Part shown: positions 19,244 to 27,830 of the stretch, piece by piece
How the letters are laid out: each line of letters starts with the position of its first letter
Numbering within the stretch: position 1 is the stretch's first letter
Assembly (NCBI RefSeq): GCF_041320595.1
Contig: NZ_CP166625.1
Span: 2,367,501 to 2,431,500 of the forward strand
Origin: Pleomorphomonas sp. PLEO
GTDB lineage: Bacteria; Pseudomonadota; Alphaproteobacteria; Rhizobiales; Pleomorphomonadaceae
Direction: 5' to 3'
Length of the DNA stretch: 64,000 nucleotides
Translations under genes and position numbers: made by a program
Notes under the pieces: generated by a model
The model's database searches: none
What the model was told of the DNA's origin: nothing
The model's input: the letters and a program-made list of their open reading frames with translations, nothing else

Positions 19244-20029
19244 ATGGACAAGAAGACACGCCGCCAAAGAAGCCTGATGCAGCATCTCGAACAATATAAC
19301 TACATCTCGCTGGAGGAGATCGCCACGCGCTTTGCCGTCACCACGCAAACGGCGCGGCGGGATATTCAAGAGCTGGAGATGGCCGGCAAGGTGCGCCGGC
19401 TGCATGGCGGCGCGACGGCGGCGCATCCGATCGATCCCGGCGTTCTGCGTGCCCGACGCGTCGAAAATGCCGACGCCAAGGAGCGCATCGGCGCAGCCGT
19501 CGCGGGGCGAATCCGGAACGGTTCGGCGATCTTCATCGATACCGGCACGACCTGCGAGGCCATCGCAAAGGCCTTGCTTCGGCATAAGGAACTGAGGGTC
19601 GTGACCTACAGCCTCAGGGTCGCAACGACCCTCAGCGAAGGCACGGATTTCACGGTGGCGGTACCCGGTGGCTTCGTCCGGCGGGTCGACAGCGGCGTGT
19701 TCCGCCAGGACACGCCGGAATTCATCGGCAAGTTCAAGTTCGATACCGCCATCATCTCGGTGAGCGGTGTCGACTCGGCGGGGGATATCGGTGACGACGA
19801 TCATGCCGAAGTGGCTGCCGTGCAGGCCGCCATGAAGCAGGCCGAAACGATCATTCTCGCCGTTGATAGCAGCAAGTTCGGCCGTCGGGCGCTGGTGAAG
19901 CTGGGAGGCCTTGAGGACGTCCACGAACTGGTCAGTGACGCAGCACCGAACACCGACCTCATGCGCAAGCTGATGGAGGCGGGAGGGTGCTTTTTCATTG
20001 CGGATAAGCGAGAAGAAAGCGCAGCCTGA
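19244..20029 (+). CDS. DeoR/GlpR-family transcriptional regulator
   Basis: A 261-residue regulator. The N-terminal winged helix (residues about 5-60) has ISLEEIATRFAVTTQTARRDI and the family signature VRRLHGGA. The C-terminal DeoRC sensor (about 75-240) has FIDTGTTCEAIAKALL and VDSSKFGRRALVKL, the sugar-phosphate-binding fold. It converges on the sugar ABC/hydrolase operon, so it may respond to a phosphorylated product of that pathway; a LacI regulator at the operon head is the other candidate controller. A bidirectional terminator separates it from the hydrolase gene. Confidence 0.92.
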   Translation: MDKKTRRQRSLMQHLEQYNYISLEEIATRFAVTTQTARRDIQELEMAGKVRRLHGGATAAHPIDPGVLRARRVENADAKERIGAAVAGRIRNGSAIFIDTGTTCEAIAKALLRHKELRVVTYSLRVATTLSEGTDFTVAVPGGFVRRVDSGVFRQDTPEFIGKFKFDTAIISVSGVDSAGDIGDDDHAEVAAVQAAMKQAETIILAVDSSKFGRRALVKLGGLEDVHELVSDAAPNTDLMRKLMEAGGCFFIADKREESAA

Positions 20030-20050
20030 CGCCCAATTGCCTAGGGAAAC

Positions 20051-20074
20051 AGAGGGCACGGTTGGGTGCCCTCT
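20051..20074. terminator. Bidirectional terminator between deoR-type and hydrolase genes
   Basis: AGAGGGCAC (20051-20059) pairs perfectly with GTGCCCTCT (20066-20074) around a 6-base loop between two convergent stop codons. Confidence 0.75.
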
Positions 20075-20083
20075 GTCTCATGA

Positions 20084-22102
20084 TCAGTCCGCCGCCGGTG
20101 CCGACCGATACGCGACTTCGATCATGGCGACGCCGGTCACTTCCGGCGCGGTGAAGGACACGCGCCCATTGGCAACGGTGAAGGGCAGCGCGGGGCCGGC
20201 GGGGATCAGACGCACCGCGTCGACCGGGCGGTCGGCCTCCAGCGAAACGGTGATGTCGCGCAAGGTCACGAGATCCTGGATCGGCTGGATGTTGCTGTCC
20301 CACAGATAGCCGCGCAGAGCCGGCGTCGCGTGGAGAAGATAGACGACGTCCCGGTTATGGGCCGGCTGGCGGCGGACGGTGACCCGGCCGGCGCGCGGCA
20401 GGTTCGTCTTGATCAGCCGATCGCCGCCGAGGGCGTTGGCGATGGCGCGTTCGATCATTTCCAACATGCGCACGGCGCCGACTTGCGTGTAGATGGCGAA
20501 CACCGGGTGGGCGAGATAGGTGATCGGCCCCTTTGCGCTGCCGCCATCATAGCCGCTGGGGTCGGGCTGGCGGGGCACGTTGATATGGCCGGAGAAGTGC
20601 AGCGGCGTCCGATCGAAATAGGGCTCGTAGATGCTGCCCATGGACTGGCCGTCGCTCACCCGGATGCGCTCGGAGGGGCCATACATGAAATTCGGCTCGT
20701 CGATGCCGTCGGCCCGCCAATCGGCTGTCGGCAGCAGGTAGTCGCCGCCGGCCATGGGCGACGTCCCTTCCCAGACGGCGCCGACGTCGAGGACAAAGCC
20801 GGTGGTGGCATCGATGCCGCTGCGGCCGGTCATCAGCAGGCGGCCGCCGTTGGCGAGGTAGGTTTCCAGCTTGCCCTTGAGGTCGGCGCCGATCGGCACG
20901 GCATCCGGCAGGATGAGCAGGCGGTAGGGAGTAAAATCGCTTTCGAGGTCAAGGACGTCGAAGGTCAGGCCAGCCTCGAGCAGCATGCGCGTTGCGCCGT
21001 CGTCGGTCGCCTGCTGGCGAGCCGGCGCCTCGATGTCGGCAGCGTTATGTCGCGCCGCTTCGAGCGAGAGCAAGCCAATCTCGGCGCGGTTGACGCTATC
21101 GACGACCCAGCTCTCTCGCCTCTCCACCCAATCATAGGCGGCGCCGATGATCGACATGGTCGAGGCGTCGACGAAGCCGGTGGGATGCAGGTGGTCGCCG
21201 ATCGAACAGCGGGCCCCGTGCGCCAGCATGGCGGCGCATTCGTAGACCAGCGCTTCCGGGCGCTTGTAGCCGCCGATTTCGCCCCAGGTGAAATGGAATT
21301 TGCCCGTCATGCCCAGGAAGGGGATGCCGAGCGGATCGACATAGCGGGCGCTGATGGGAAAGTGGTCGTATCCCCAGCCGGCCGTCGGCAGCGACTCCAG
21401 TTCGAGATGGCTGTAATATTTGCGCACATGATCGCGGTTACCGCGTCGGATATGGCCCGAATTGAAGAACAGCGACTTGCCGGGCGCGCGGGCGCGCACC
21501 GTGTCGGTCAGCCGGCGATAAAAGATTTCCAGCGCTTCGGCGCCGAAACGGGTCCGGTCCTCGGTCGAGGTCCAGTCGAGGCCGCGCGCCTCCATCTTGG
21601 CCTTGGCGTAAGGGGAGATCGACGGCAGCTGGCTGCAGATGTCGATGAAGATGCCGTCGCCGTCGGGATAGAGTTCGAGGACTTCGTCGATCTGGGCGCA
21701 CAGATAGTCGAGATAGGGGGAGGCGAAATCGAGGAAGGCCCAACCGGTGGGCTCATTGCGCGACTGCGGCAGGTGGCCGTCCGGCGTCACGATCCGCCAA
21801 TCGGCATGCGTGAAGGCGGCATGCTCGTCCCAGGCCGCCGACAGATAGATCGGCGCGGCGATGCCTTCGGCGTGCAACGCGTCGATCTGGGCCCGCAGCA
21901 GATCGAAATCGAGACCGGGGTGCATCCGCCCGATCTTGGTCGGGTGATAGGAAAGCCCGTGATGACACTTGGAAAAGACGGTGACGGAATCGACATGGGC
22001 GGCTTTGAAGGCGCGCGCGAAGTCCCGCGCATCGAAGCGGGAGCCAATGCCCCCGATCAGGCCGGATGTGTGAAAGTCGAGATGGATCTGGCGAAAGCGC
22101 AT
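20084..22102 (-). CDS. GHL6/GH151-like glycoside hydrolase with trimerisation domain
   Basis: A 672-residue cytoplasmic enzyme; the ATG at 22102 starts the family opening MRFRQIHLDFHTSG. Residues about 1-390 form the GHL6 (hypothetical glycosyl hydrolase) TIM barrel. A beta-galactosidase-type trimerisation domain follows (about 395-600, with RLLILPDAVPIGADLKGKLE and GGRLLMTGRSG). This arrangement is that of GH151-type alpha-L-fucosidases, but substrate assignment is tentative. There is no signal peptide, so it would act on an imported oligosaccharide. It is the last gene of the ABC operon, 11 bases after the ATPase gene. Confidence 0.78.
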   Translation of the reverse strand: MRFRQIHLDFHTSGLIGGIGSRFDARDFARAFKAAHVDSVTVFSKCHHGLSYHPTKIGRMHPGLDFDLLRAQIDALHAEGIAAPIYLSAAWDEHAAFTHADWRIVTPDGHLPQSRNEPTGWAFLDFASPYLDYLCAQIDEVLELYPDGDGIFIDICSQLPSISPYAKAKMEARGLDWTSTEDRTRFGAEALEIFYRRLTDTVRARAPGKSLFFNSGHIRRGNRDHVRKYYSHLELESLPTAGWGYDHFPISARYVDPLGIPFLGMTGKFHFTWGEIGGYKRPEALVYECAAMLAHGARCSIGDHLHPTGFVDASTMSIIGAAYDWVERRESWVVDSVNRAEIGLLSLEAARHNAADIEAPARQQATDDGATRMLLEAGLTFDVLDLESDFTPYRLLILPDAVPIGADLKGKLETYLANGGRLLMTGRSGIDATTGFVLDVGAVWEGTSPMAGGDYLLPTADWRADGIDEPNFMYGPSERIRVSDGQSMGSIYEPYFDRTPLHFSGHINVPRQPDPSGYDGGSAKGPITYLAHPVFAIYTQVGAVRMLEMIERAIANALGGDRLIKTNLPRAGRVTVRRQPAHNRDVVYLLHATPALRGYLWDSNIQPIQDLVTLRDITVSLEADRPVDAVRLIPAGPALPFTVANGRVSFTAPEVTGVAMIEVAYRSAPAAD

Positions 22103-22113
22103 GGTGGGGCACG

Positions 22114-23259
22114 TCACTTGTGAGGGGCGAGGGCGTGGGAGGCGTCGTGAAGCGTGGTGCCATCGGCGGCGAAAACCACGAAAGCCGAGCGGTCGGCCCA
22201 CAGACTGACGGGCTGGCCGGGGCGCTTGTCCGATTGGCTCGGCACAAGCTGGGCGAAATAGCCGTCGAGGGATTCGGAATCCGTGGTCCTCAGCGCATGG
22301 GCGTCAGAATAGACGAGGGTTTCGCGCCCCAGCGCTTCGACGACCGCCACCTCGGCGTCGGCAAGGTGGATTTCGCCGGCGTCGCCGAGCGCCTCCGGCC
22401 GAATGCCCAGGACGACCGCATCGCCGACGGAGGGGCGGGCCTCGCCGGGGGCGAATTCCAGCTGGATCGGCGGCAGTGCCGCGTCGAAGGAGAAGCTCAC
22501 CGACCGGCCGGCATTGGCGATGACCCAGGCGGCGACGAAATTCATGCGCGGTGAACCGATGAAGCCGGCCACGAAGCGTGTCGCCGGCCGGTTGTAGAGT
22601 TCGAGCGGCGAGCCGATCTGCTCGATGTTGCCGCCGTTCATGACGATGATGCGGTCGGCCATGGTCATGGCCTCGGTCTGGTCGTGGGTGACGTAGAGCA
22701 TGGTGGCGCCGAGCTCGCGATGCAGGCGGCTGAGTTCGATGCGCATCTGCGAGCGGAGCGCGGCGTCGAGATTGCTGAGCGGTTCGTCGAACAGAAACAC
22801 CTCGGGGGAGCGGGTGATGGCGCGGCCGATGGCCACCCGCTGCTTTTGGCCGCCCGACAGGGCCTTGGGATATTTGGCCAGGTGGTCGGTGATGCGCAGG
22901 ATCTCGGCGGCGCGGGTGACGGCGGCGCTGATCTCGCTCTTTGGCCGGCGCGCCACCTTGAGGGCAAAGCCCATGTTCTGGGCCACCGTCATATGCGGAT
23001 AGAGCGCATAGTTCTGGAACACCATGGCGACGCCGCGATCGGACGGTTCGGCCTGGGTGATGTCGTGACCGGCGATGCTGACGGAGCCGGAGGAGATGTC
23101 CTCCAGGCCGGCGATCGATCGCAACAGCGTCGATTTGCCGCAGCCCGATGGGCCGACCATGACGACGAACTCGCCGCGCTCGGCGGCAAATGACACGCCC
23201 GACAACGCCGTGAACTTGGCGTAGCGCTTGACGACGTCGCGAACTTCGAGATGGGACAT
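22114..23259 (-). CDS. Carbohydrate ABC transporter ATPase (MalK/UgpC type)
   Basis: A 381-residue ATPase: Walker A GPSGCGKST, Q-loop MVFQNYALYPHMTV, signature ALSGGQKQRVAIGRA, Walker B VFLFDEPLSNLD and switch His in YVTHDQTEAM. Residues about 240-375 form the OB-type regulatory domain (VLGIRPEAL) of MalK-class subunits. It energises the two adjacent permeases and lies 10 bases downstream of the second permease gene. Confidence 0.95.
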   Translation of the reverse strand: MSHLEVRDVVKRYAKFTALSGVSFAAERGEFVVMVGPSGCGKSTLLRSIAGLEDISSGSVSIAGHDITQAEPSDRGVAMVFQNYALYPHMTVAQNMGFALKVARRPKSEISAAVTRAAEILRITDHLAKYPKALSGGQKQRVAIGRAITRSPEVFLFDEPLSNLDAALRSQMRIELSRLHRELGATMLYVTHDQTEAMTMADRIIVMNGGNIEQIGSPLELYNRPATRFVAGFIGSPRMNFVAAWVIANAGRSVSFSFDAALPPIQLEFAPGEARPSVGDAVVLGIRPEALGDAGEIHLADAEVAVVEALGRETLVYSDAHALRTTDSESLDGYFAQLVPSQSDKRPGQPVSLWADRSAFVVFAADGTTLHDASHALAPHK

Positions 23260-23269
23260 GGCTGAACCT

Positions 23270-24091
23270 CTATTTGCCGAGGCCGGCGAGGCTGCGCACG
23301 AAATGGCGCTGGGCCAGCAGGAAGATGATGATGAGGGGAACGGTGGCGATGGCGAGACCGGCCATCAGCGCCGGCCAGTCGGCGCTGTATTGTCCTGTCA
23401 GGCCGTAGATGCCGACGGGCAGCGTCCGCACATCGGTCCGGGTGAGCATCAGCAGGGCGAGGATGAATTCGTTCCAGTTGAAGACGGCCTGGAAGATGGC
23501 GCCGCTGGCGATCGCCGGCCCGGATAGCGGCAGAACGATGCGGAAGAACACCTCGATACGGCCGCAGCCATCCAGACGCGCCGCCTCCTCCAGCTCGCGC
23601 GGGAACTCAAGGAAGAACGTGTAGAACAACATGGTGGTGAACGGGATGCCGTAGGCCGCGTAAGGCAGCGCGATGGCAAGGCGCGAGTTGAGCAACCCGG
23701 CGCTGGAGACCAGTTGGTAGAGCGGCACCATCACGCTTTGCAAGGGCACCGCGAAGCCGGCGACGATGGCAACGTAGACCCACCGCATCACCGGCCGTTC
23801 CGAGCGGGCCAGGACATAGGCCGCCAGGCTGGAGGTGAGGATGATGATGAACACCGACAGCGCGGTGACCAGCAGCGAATTGACCAGGAAGCCGCTGATG
23901 CCGATGCCCCAGGCGCGCTCGAAGGCGGCGAAGCTGAACTGTTTGGGTAGGGCGAGCGGGCGTGTGAACAGCTCGGCCTGACTCTTGAAGGCGGAGATGA
24001 CCATCACGAAGACGGGGAGCAGCACGAACAGCGTCCACAGCGAAACGACGGCGTGCAGGCCGATGGCGATGGTGCGGGATTTGGGGGTCAT
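23270..24091 (-). CDS. Carbohydrate ABC transporter permease (MalG type)
   Basis: A 273-residue permease with six predicted membrane helices. The EAA loop is EAARLDGCGRIEVFFRIVLPLSGPAIA, here cited in part: EEAARLDGCG and RIVLPLSGP. The ATG at 24091 was chosen; the longer frame to 24187 lies inside the upstream permease gene. It forms the channel with the neighbouring permease. Confidence 0.93.
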   Translation of the reverse strand: MTPKSRTIAIGLHAVVSLWTLFVLLPVFVMVISAFKSQAELFTRPLALPKQFSFAAFERAWGIGISGFLVNSLLVTALSVFIIILTSSLAAYVLARSERPVMRWVYVAIVAGFAVPLQSVMVPLYQLVSSAGLLNSRLAIALPYAAYGIPFTTMLFYTFFLEFPRELEEAARLDGCGRIEVFFRIVLPLSGPAIASGAIFQAVFNWNEFILALLMLTRTDVRTLPVGIYGLTGQYSADWPALMAGLAIATVPLIIIFLLAQRHFVRSLAGLGK

Positions 24092-24104
24092 GGCCTCTGG
24101 CTCC

Positions 24105-25022
24105 TTACGCCCGGTGCGACAGCCGGACCTGCAGCCAGCCGAGCAGCGCGGCGGTGACCAGCAGAACGACGGCCATGGCGTTGGCATAGCCCATGTTTCC
24201 GAAGGCGAAGGCCTGGGTGTAGGTGTAGGTGCCCAGGACCTGGGTGGCGTTGGCCGGGCCGCCGCCGGTGGTGACGAACACCAGATCGAACACCTTGAAG
24301 CCGCCGATCACGGTGATCAGCGTCGCCAGGACCAGTACGTTGCGGATGCCGGGAAGCGTGATGTACCAGAACGCCGTGAGCCCACGGGCGCCGTCGAGCG
24401 AGGCGGCCTCGTAGTTCTCCTTGGGAATGGCCTGCAGGCCGGCAAGGATCAGCATCATCTGGAAGCCGACGTTCTGCCAGGCGGCGATGAGCAGCAGCAT
24501 CCATAGCGAGATCGAGGGATCGCCGAGCCAGCCGAGCCGTGGCGGCGTTAGCCCGAGCGTCTTGACGATGGCATTGAGCGGGCCGACGTTGGGATCCAGG
24601 ATCAGCATCCAGACGAAGGCGACGGCGATCGACGAGATAACGACGGGCATGAAGATGATAGTGCGGTAGACGACGCTGCCGCGCCGGATGCCCCGATCGA
24701 GGATGGCCGCCAGAATGGCGCCGCCGCCGACTTGGGAGATCACCGATCCGATGACGATGAAGATGTTGTTGGAGATGGCGAGCCAGAACAGCGGGTCGGT
24801 GGCGGCGTGCCGATAGTTGGCGCCGCCCACGAAGGTCCACGAGCTCGACGTCATTGAGAAATCGAAGAACGAGCCGATCACGGCGACCACGGCCGGGATC
24901 AGAATGAAGACGCCGACCAGAATGAGGGCCGGGGCCATCATGGCCGAGGCGGAAACATTGTCGGCGCGCAAGGCCGGCCGCTTCATCGCGGCGACAGGCG
25001 TGGACATTGGTGGGAAGGCCAT
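24105..25022 (-). CDS. Carbohydrate ABC transporter permease (MalF/UgpA type)
   Basis: A 305-residue permease with six predicted helices; the EAA loop is YEAASLDGARGLTAFWYITL. Two in-frame ATGs (25022 and 25007) are possible starts and neither has a strong ribosome binding site. It lies 13 bases before the second permease gene. A strong stem-loop separates it from the binding-protein gene upstream. Confidence 0.92.
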   Translation of the reverse strand: MAFPPMSTPVAAMKRPALRADNVSASAMMAPALILVGVFILIPAVVAVIGSFFDFSMTSSSWTFVGGANYRHAATDPLFWLAISNNIFIVIGSVISQVGGGAILAAILDRGIRRGSVVYRTIIFMPVVISSIAVAFVWMLILDPNVGPLNAIVKTLGLTPPRLGWLGDPSISLWMLLLIAAWQNVGFQMMLILAGLQAIPKENYEAASLDGARGLTAFWYITLPGIRNVLVLATLITVIGGFKVFDLVFVTTGGGPANATQVLGTYTYTQAFAFGNMGYANAMAVVLLVTAALLGWLQVRLSHRA

Positions 25023-25096
25023 GTTGCTACCCCAGCGGCCATCGCGTCAGTCGGTGGCCGGTCAACAAGGATCGAACGAGAGAGTCAGGCGACGCT

Positions 25097-25128
25097 CCGC
25101 CCCGACCGGCCTGCGGCCAGCGGGGCGG
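25097..25128 (-). promoter_or_regulatory. Stem-loop between binding-protein and permease genes
   Basis: CCGCCCCG (25097-25104) pairs with CGGGGCGG (25121-25128), and GGCC (25108-25111) with GGCC (25115-25118) inside. Such hairpins after a binding-protein gene usually protect its mRNA or partly stop transcription, so that the binding protein is made in excess of the permeases. Confidence 0.6.
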
Positions 25129-25135
25129 GGGCGGG

Positions 25136-26428
25136 TTACTGCTTGGCCTGAGCGACGAGCGCCGTTTCGCGGATCTTGGCCACCGCCTGCTCGGGCGTCA
25201 GCGTGCGGTTCAGCACTTCCACCGTGGCATTCATGTAGGCGTCGGCCACCGTGGCATCGAGCAGCGCATCAAGCACGTTGACGCCCTGCTTCAGCGTGCC
25301 GACGTCACGCGCGATGTCCTTGAAGCTTTGGGGAAGCCCCGCCGCCTGGTCGATCAGCTTGGCGTTGGAGGGGAGAAACTGCACCTTTTCGGCAAATTTC
25401 AGCCCTTGCTCGGCGGAAACCAGGAAGCTCAGCCATTCCACCGCTTCCTTGGGATGGGCGGTCTTGGCGGACACCTGATAGCCCTCCGGCACCAGGAAAT
25501 TGGCATCGGCGCTGCCCTTGCCACCATCCATCACGGGGAGACGGAAGAAGCCGTAGTCGGTGAAGCCCGCCGTATCGAGACCGGAGGTGCACCAGGTGCC
25601 GCAATACTCCATCGGCGAGGCTTTGGTGGCGAACATGGAGTCGGCGATGGCATATTCGGTGGCGTTCGGGGCATCCTCGAAGCAACCGTCGTCCTGCAGA
25701 TCGACCAAGGCCTGGAATGCCTTGGCATAGCCGGGGTCGGTATAGAGCTGGTCGGCCGGCCGCGACAGGTCGTAGTCGGCGGCGGTTCCGGCGACACCCA
25801 TGGCGCGCTCGTTGAGCATCGTCATCCAGTGGATGGCGGTCCAGCGGGTTTTGTTGCCGAGCGGCATCGGAACGGTGTTGGGGTCGATCTTGCGGACCGC
25901 CTTGCACAGGTTGCCCAGCTCGCCGAGCGTCTTCGGAATCTCAAGCTTGTGCTCGGTGAAGTAGGCTTTGTCATAGAAAACGAACTTCGAGACGGCGTCC
26001 ATTGCGACACCGTAGAGGCGACCATCGTAGCGGAAGGCGTCGAGCCATCCTTCGGGAAGCACCTTGGCAAAACCGTCGGGCGCATTGCCGAGGTCGGTGA
26101 TGTCGAGCGCCAGCTTGTCCTTCACCAACTGCTTGGCCCGGTCGCCGGACCAGTTGAAGAACACGTCGGGACCATCCGAGCCGACAAGCGCCACCTTCAG
26201 AGCCGTCTTGTAGGGATCGCCTGGGAAGATCTGGTGATCGATGGTGACGTCCGGATGCGTCGCCTTGAAGGCTTGCGCGGCTTCGGCAATGAATTCCTTA
26301 TAGCCGTTGTTGTCGAGGGTCCACATCTTGAGGACTATGTCTTGGGCATGTGCCTGAGAAACAAGCACGGCCGCGCTTAAAACGGCGCCTGCGATCAGGC
26401 GCAACTCTCCATTCAACCGAAATTGCAT
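25136..26428 (-). CDS. Carbohydrate ABC transporter substrate-binding protein
   Basis: A 430-residue periplasmic binding protein of family 1 (MalE/UgpB-like). The ATG at 26428 follows AGGGAG. The signal peptide is LIAGAVLSAAVLVSQAHAQ, cleaved after AHA. The fold signals are FKATHPDVTIDHQIFPGDPY and the C-terminal SAKTAHPKEAVEWLSFLVS. The linked GHL6/GH151-like hydrolase suggests an oligosaccharide ligand, perhaps fucosylated, but this is inference. It is the first gene of the operon, divergent from lacI-type. Confidence 0.92.
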   Translation of the reverse strand: MQFRLNGELRLIAGAVLSAAVLVSQAHAQDIVLKMWTLDNNGYKEFIAEAAQAFKATHPDVTIDHQIFPGDPYKTALKVALVGSDGPDVFFNWSGDRAKQLVKDKLALDITDLGNAPDGFAKVLPEGWLDAFRYDGRLYGVAMDAVSKFVFYDKAYFTEHKLEIPKTLGELGNLCKAVRKIDPNTVPMPLGNKTRWTAIHWMTMLNERAMGVAGTAADYDLSRPADQLYTDPGYAKAFQALVDLQDDGCFEDAPNATEYAIADSMFATKASPMEYCGTWCTSGLDTAGFTDYGFFRLPVMDGGKGSADANFLVPEGYQVSAKTAHPKEAVEWLSFLVSAEQGLKFAEKVQFLPSNAKLIDQAAGLPQSFKDIARDVGTLKQGVNVLDALLDATVADAYMNATVEVLNRTLTPEQAVAKIRETALVAQAKQ

Positions 26429-26503
26429 AGAAATCTCCCTAACCCTCTGGATCGAAACGAAGAACGATTTCCGTCTTGGCGCGGATACCCGTCCGGGCAT
26501 TAG

Positions 26504-26516
26504 TATCAAACCGTTT
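26504..26516 (-). promoter_or_regulatory. Candidate LacI-type operator, copy 1
   Basis: Read on the minus strand the site is AAACGGTTTGATA. It matches copy 2 (26672-26684) at 12 of 13 positions, lies about 75 bases before the binding-protein start, and resembles LacI-family half-palindromes centred on CG. Confidence 0.55.
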
Positions 26517-26671
26517 CGACTAAACCCTATAATCGTCTTTCTGGCTTGACAAGCATCGAACTATCATCGAACAGCGATATTCGACTTGATTTCACCTGTT
26601 CTATGAGAGCGAATTGGCGATTGTGCCGCTGTTCCACCACGCGTATGCGTACCTGGAGCGGTAGCTGATAA

Positions 26672-26684
26672 AAACGGTTCGATA
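26672..26684 (+). promoter_or_regulatory. Candidate LacI-type operator, copy 2
   Basis: AAACGGTTCGATA, 30 bases before the lacI-type start, matches copy 1 at 12 of 13 positions. This fits autoregulation plus control of the divergent ABC operon. Confidence 0.55.
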
Positions 26685-26714
26685 GATTGGATTGGGCGGG
26701 AAGGGGCAAGCGAG

Positions 26715-27725
26715 TTGGCGACGATCAGGGATGTGGCCCGTCACGCGGGCGTCTCCATTTCCACGGTTTCCCTGGCCCTCAACGGGACGGGACCGGTCAG
26801 CGAGGAAACGCGCGCCCGCATTGAGGCGGCGGTGGCCGCGGTGCGCTATTCGCCGAACCTGATGGCGCAGAATCTGAAACGCGGCCAGTCCAAGCTGGTC
26901 GGCATGGTGTTGGGCGATGCCGGAAACCCGTTCTTCGGCCGGCTTTTCGGCACGATCGACAGGTATGTTTCGGGCTCCGAGCATATGCTGATCGTCGCCA
27001 ACCTGGACTCGCACCCGGATCGCGAGCTGCGCACGCTCAATCTGCTGAAGCGCCATCGGGTGGCGGGCATCATCATGACGCCGTTGCGCAACGATCCCGA
27101 GTTTGCCGCCTATCTCAATGAGATCGACGTTCCCGTCGTGCTGGTCGATCAGGATGTCGATGGCACTCGCCTCGACTTCGTCACCTCCGACCATCATCGC
27201 GGCACGGCGATGCTGACCGAATATCTGGCGCGGCTCGGCCATCGCCGCATCGCCTATATCGGCGGCCAGAAGAGCATGTGGGTGGCCATGCGCCGTCTGG
27301 ATGGGTTTCGCTCGGCCATGGCCCAGGCGGGGCTGCCGGTCGAACCGGAGCTGGAGATCGTTGCCGACTATAGCGCGGAGCTTGCCTATGAAAACGTCAT
27401 TCGGCTGATGTCGGCTGCCGAGCGGCCGACTGCCATTCTGGCCGCCAACAACTACATGGCCATCGGGGCGTTGCAGGCGGTCACCGATCTCGGCTTCCGC
27501 TGTCCGGAGGACGTATCCATCGCCGGCATCGACGTCGTGCCGTGGAGCAGCCTCGTCATGCCCCGGATCACCACGGTCGAGCAGCCCATCGAGGAACTGG
27601 CCCGTGTCGCCTCACTGTGGATGATGGAGCATGTTCGCGGGGAGGCGGTCACGGGAGGGGAGCGGCGCTGTCACGTTGCCGAGCAGAAGCTGGTGATCGG
27701 GCATTCATGCGCGCCGCCGAAGTGA
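26715..27725 (+). CDS. LacI-family transcriptional regulator
   Basis: A 336-residue repressor starting with TTG at 26715 behind GGGAAGGGG. The helix-turn-helix and hinge are ATIRDVARHAGVSISTVSLA and YSPNLMAQNLKRGQS (residues about 2-60). The periplasmic-binding-like sensor covers about 62-330 (GMVLGDAGNPFFGRL, AILAANNYMAIGALQA, VSIAGIDV). It is divergent from the sugar ABC operon and very likely represses it through the paired sites at 26504 and 26672. Confidence 0.94.
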   Translation: MATIRDVARHAGVSISTVSLALNGTGPVSEETRARIEAAVAAVRYSPNLMAQNLKRGQSKLVGMVLGDAGNPFFGRLFGTIDRYVSGSEHMLIVANLDSHPDRELRTLNLLKRHRVAGIIMTPLRNDPEFAAYLNEIDVPVVLVDQDVDGTRLDFVTSDHHRGTAMLTEYLARLGHRRIAYIGGQKSMWVAMRRLDGFRSAMAQAGLPVEPELEIVADYSAELAYENVIRLMSAAERPTAILAANNYMAIGALQAVTDLGFRCPEDVSIAGIDVVPWSSLVMPRITTVEQPIEELARVASLWMMEHVRGEAVTGGERRCHVAEQKLVIGHSCAPPK

Positions 27726-27776
27726 GCGGGACCAACGGCGCCCATAAGCGGCCATCTCGGTTCGTTCATGCAGGAA

Positions 27777-27798
27777 GGGGCGCTACGGAGCGCCCCTG
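27777..27798. terminator. Hairpin between convergent lacI-type and SDR genes
   Basis: AGGGGCGCT (27777-27785) pairs perfectly with AGCGCCCCT (27790-27798) around a 4-base loop. T-runs are poor on both strands. Confidence 0.6.
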
Positions 27799-27830
27799 TC
27801 CGATTTGGCTTTCGTAAAAGCGGTTCACCT

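Noticed and set aside
20330-22123. A 597-codon plus-strand frame opposite the glycoside hydrolase gene
   Set aside because: It mirrors the hydrolase codons, has no family motif or ribosome binding site, and is typical of high-GC antisense frames. The same applies to long antisense frames at 6528-8240, 13819-15324, 16145-17773, 25007-26380, 29793-30713 and 53879-55384.
25097-25128. The strong stem-loop as the terminator of a separate binding-protein transcript
   Set aside because: There is no T-run on the minus strand, and the permease genes follow directly with no promoter recognised. An mRNA-stability or partial attenuation role fits better.
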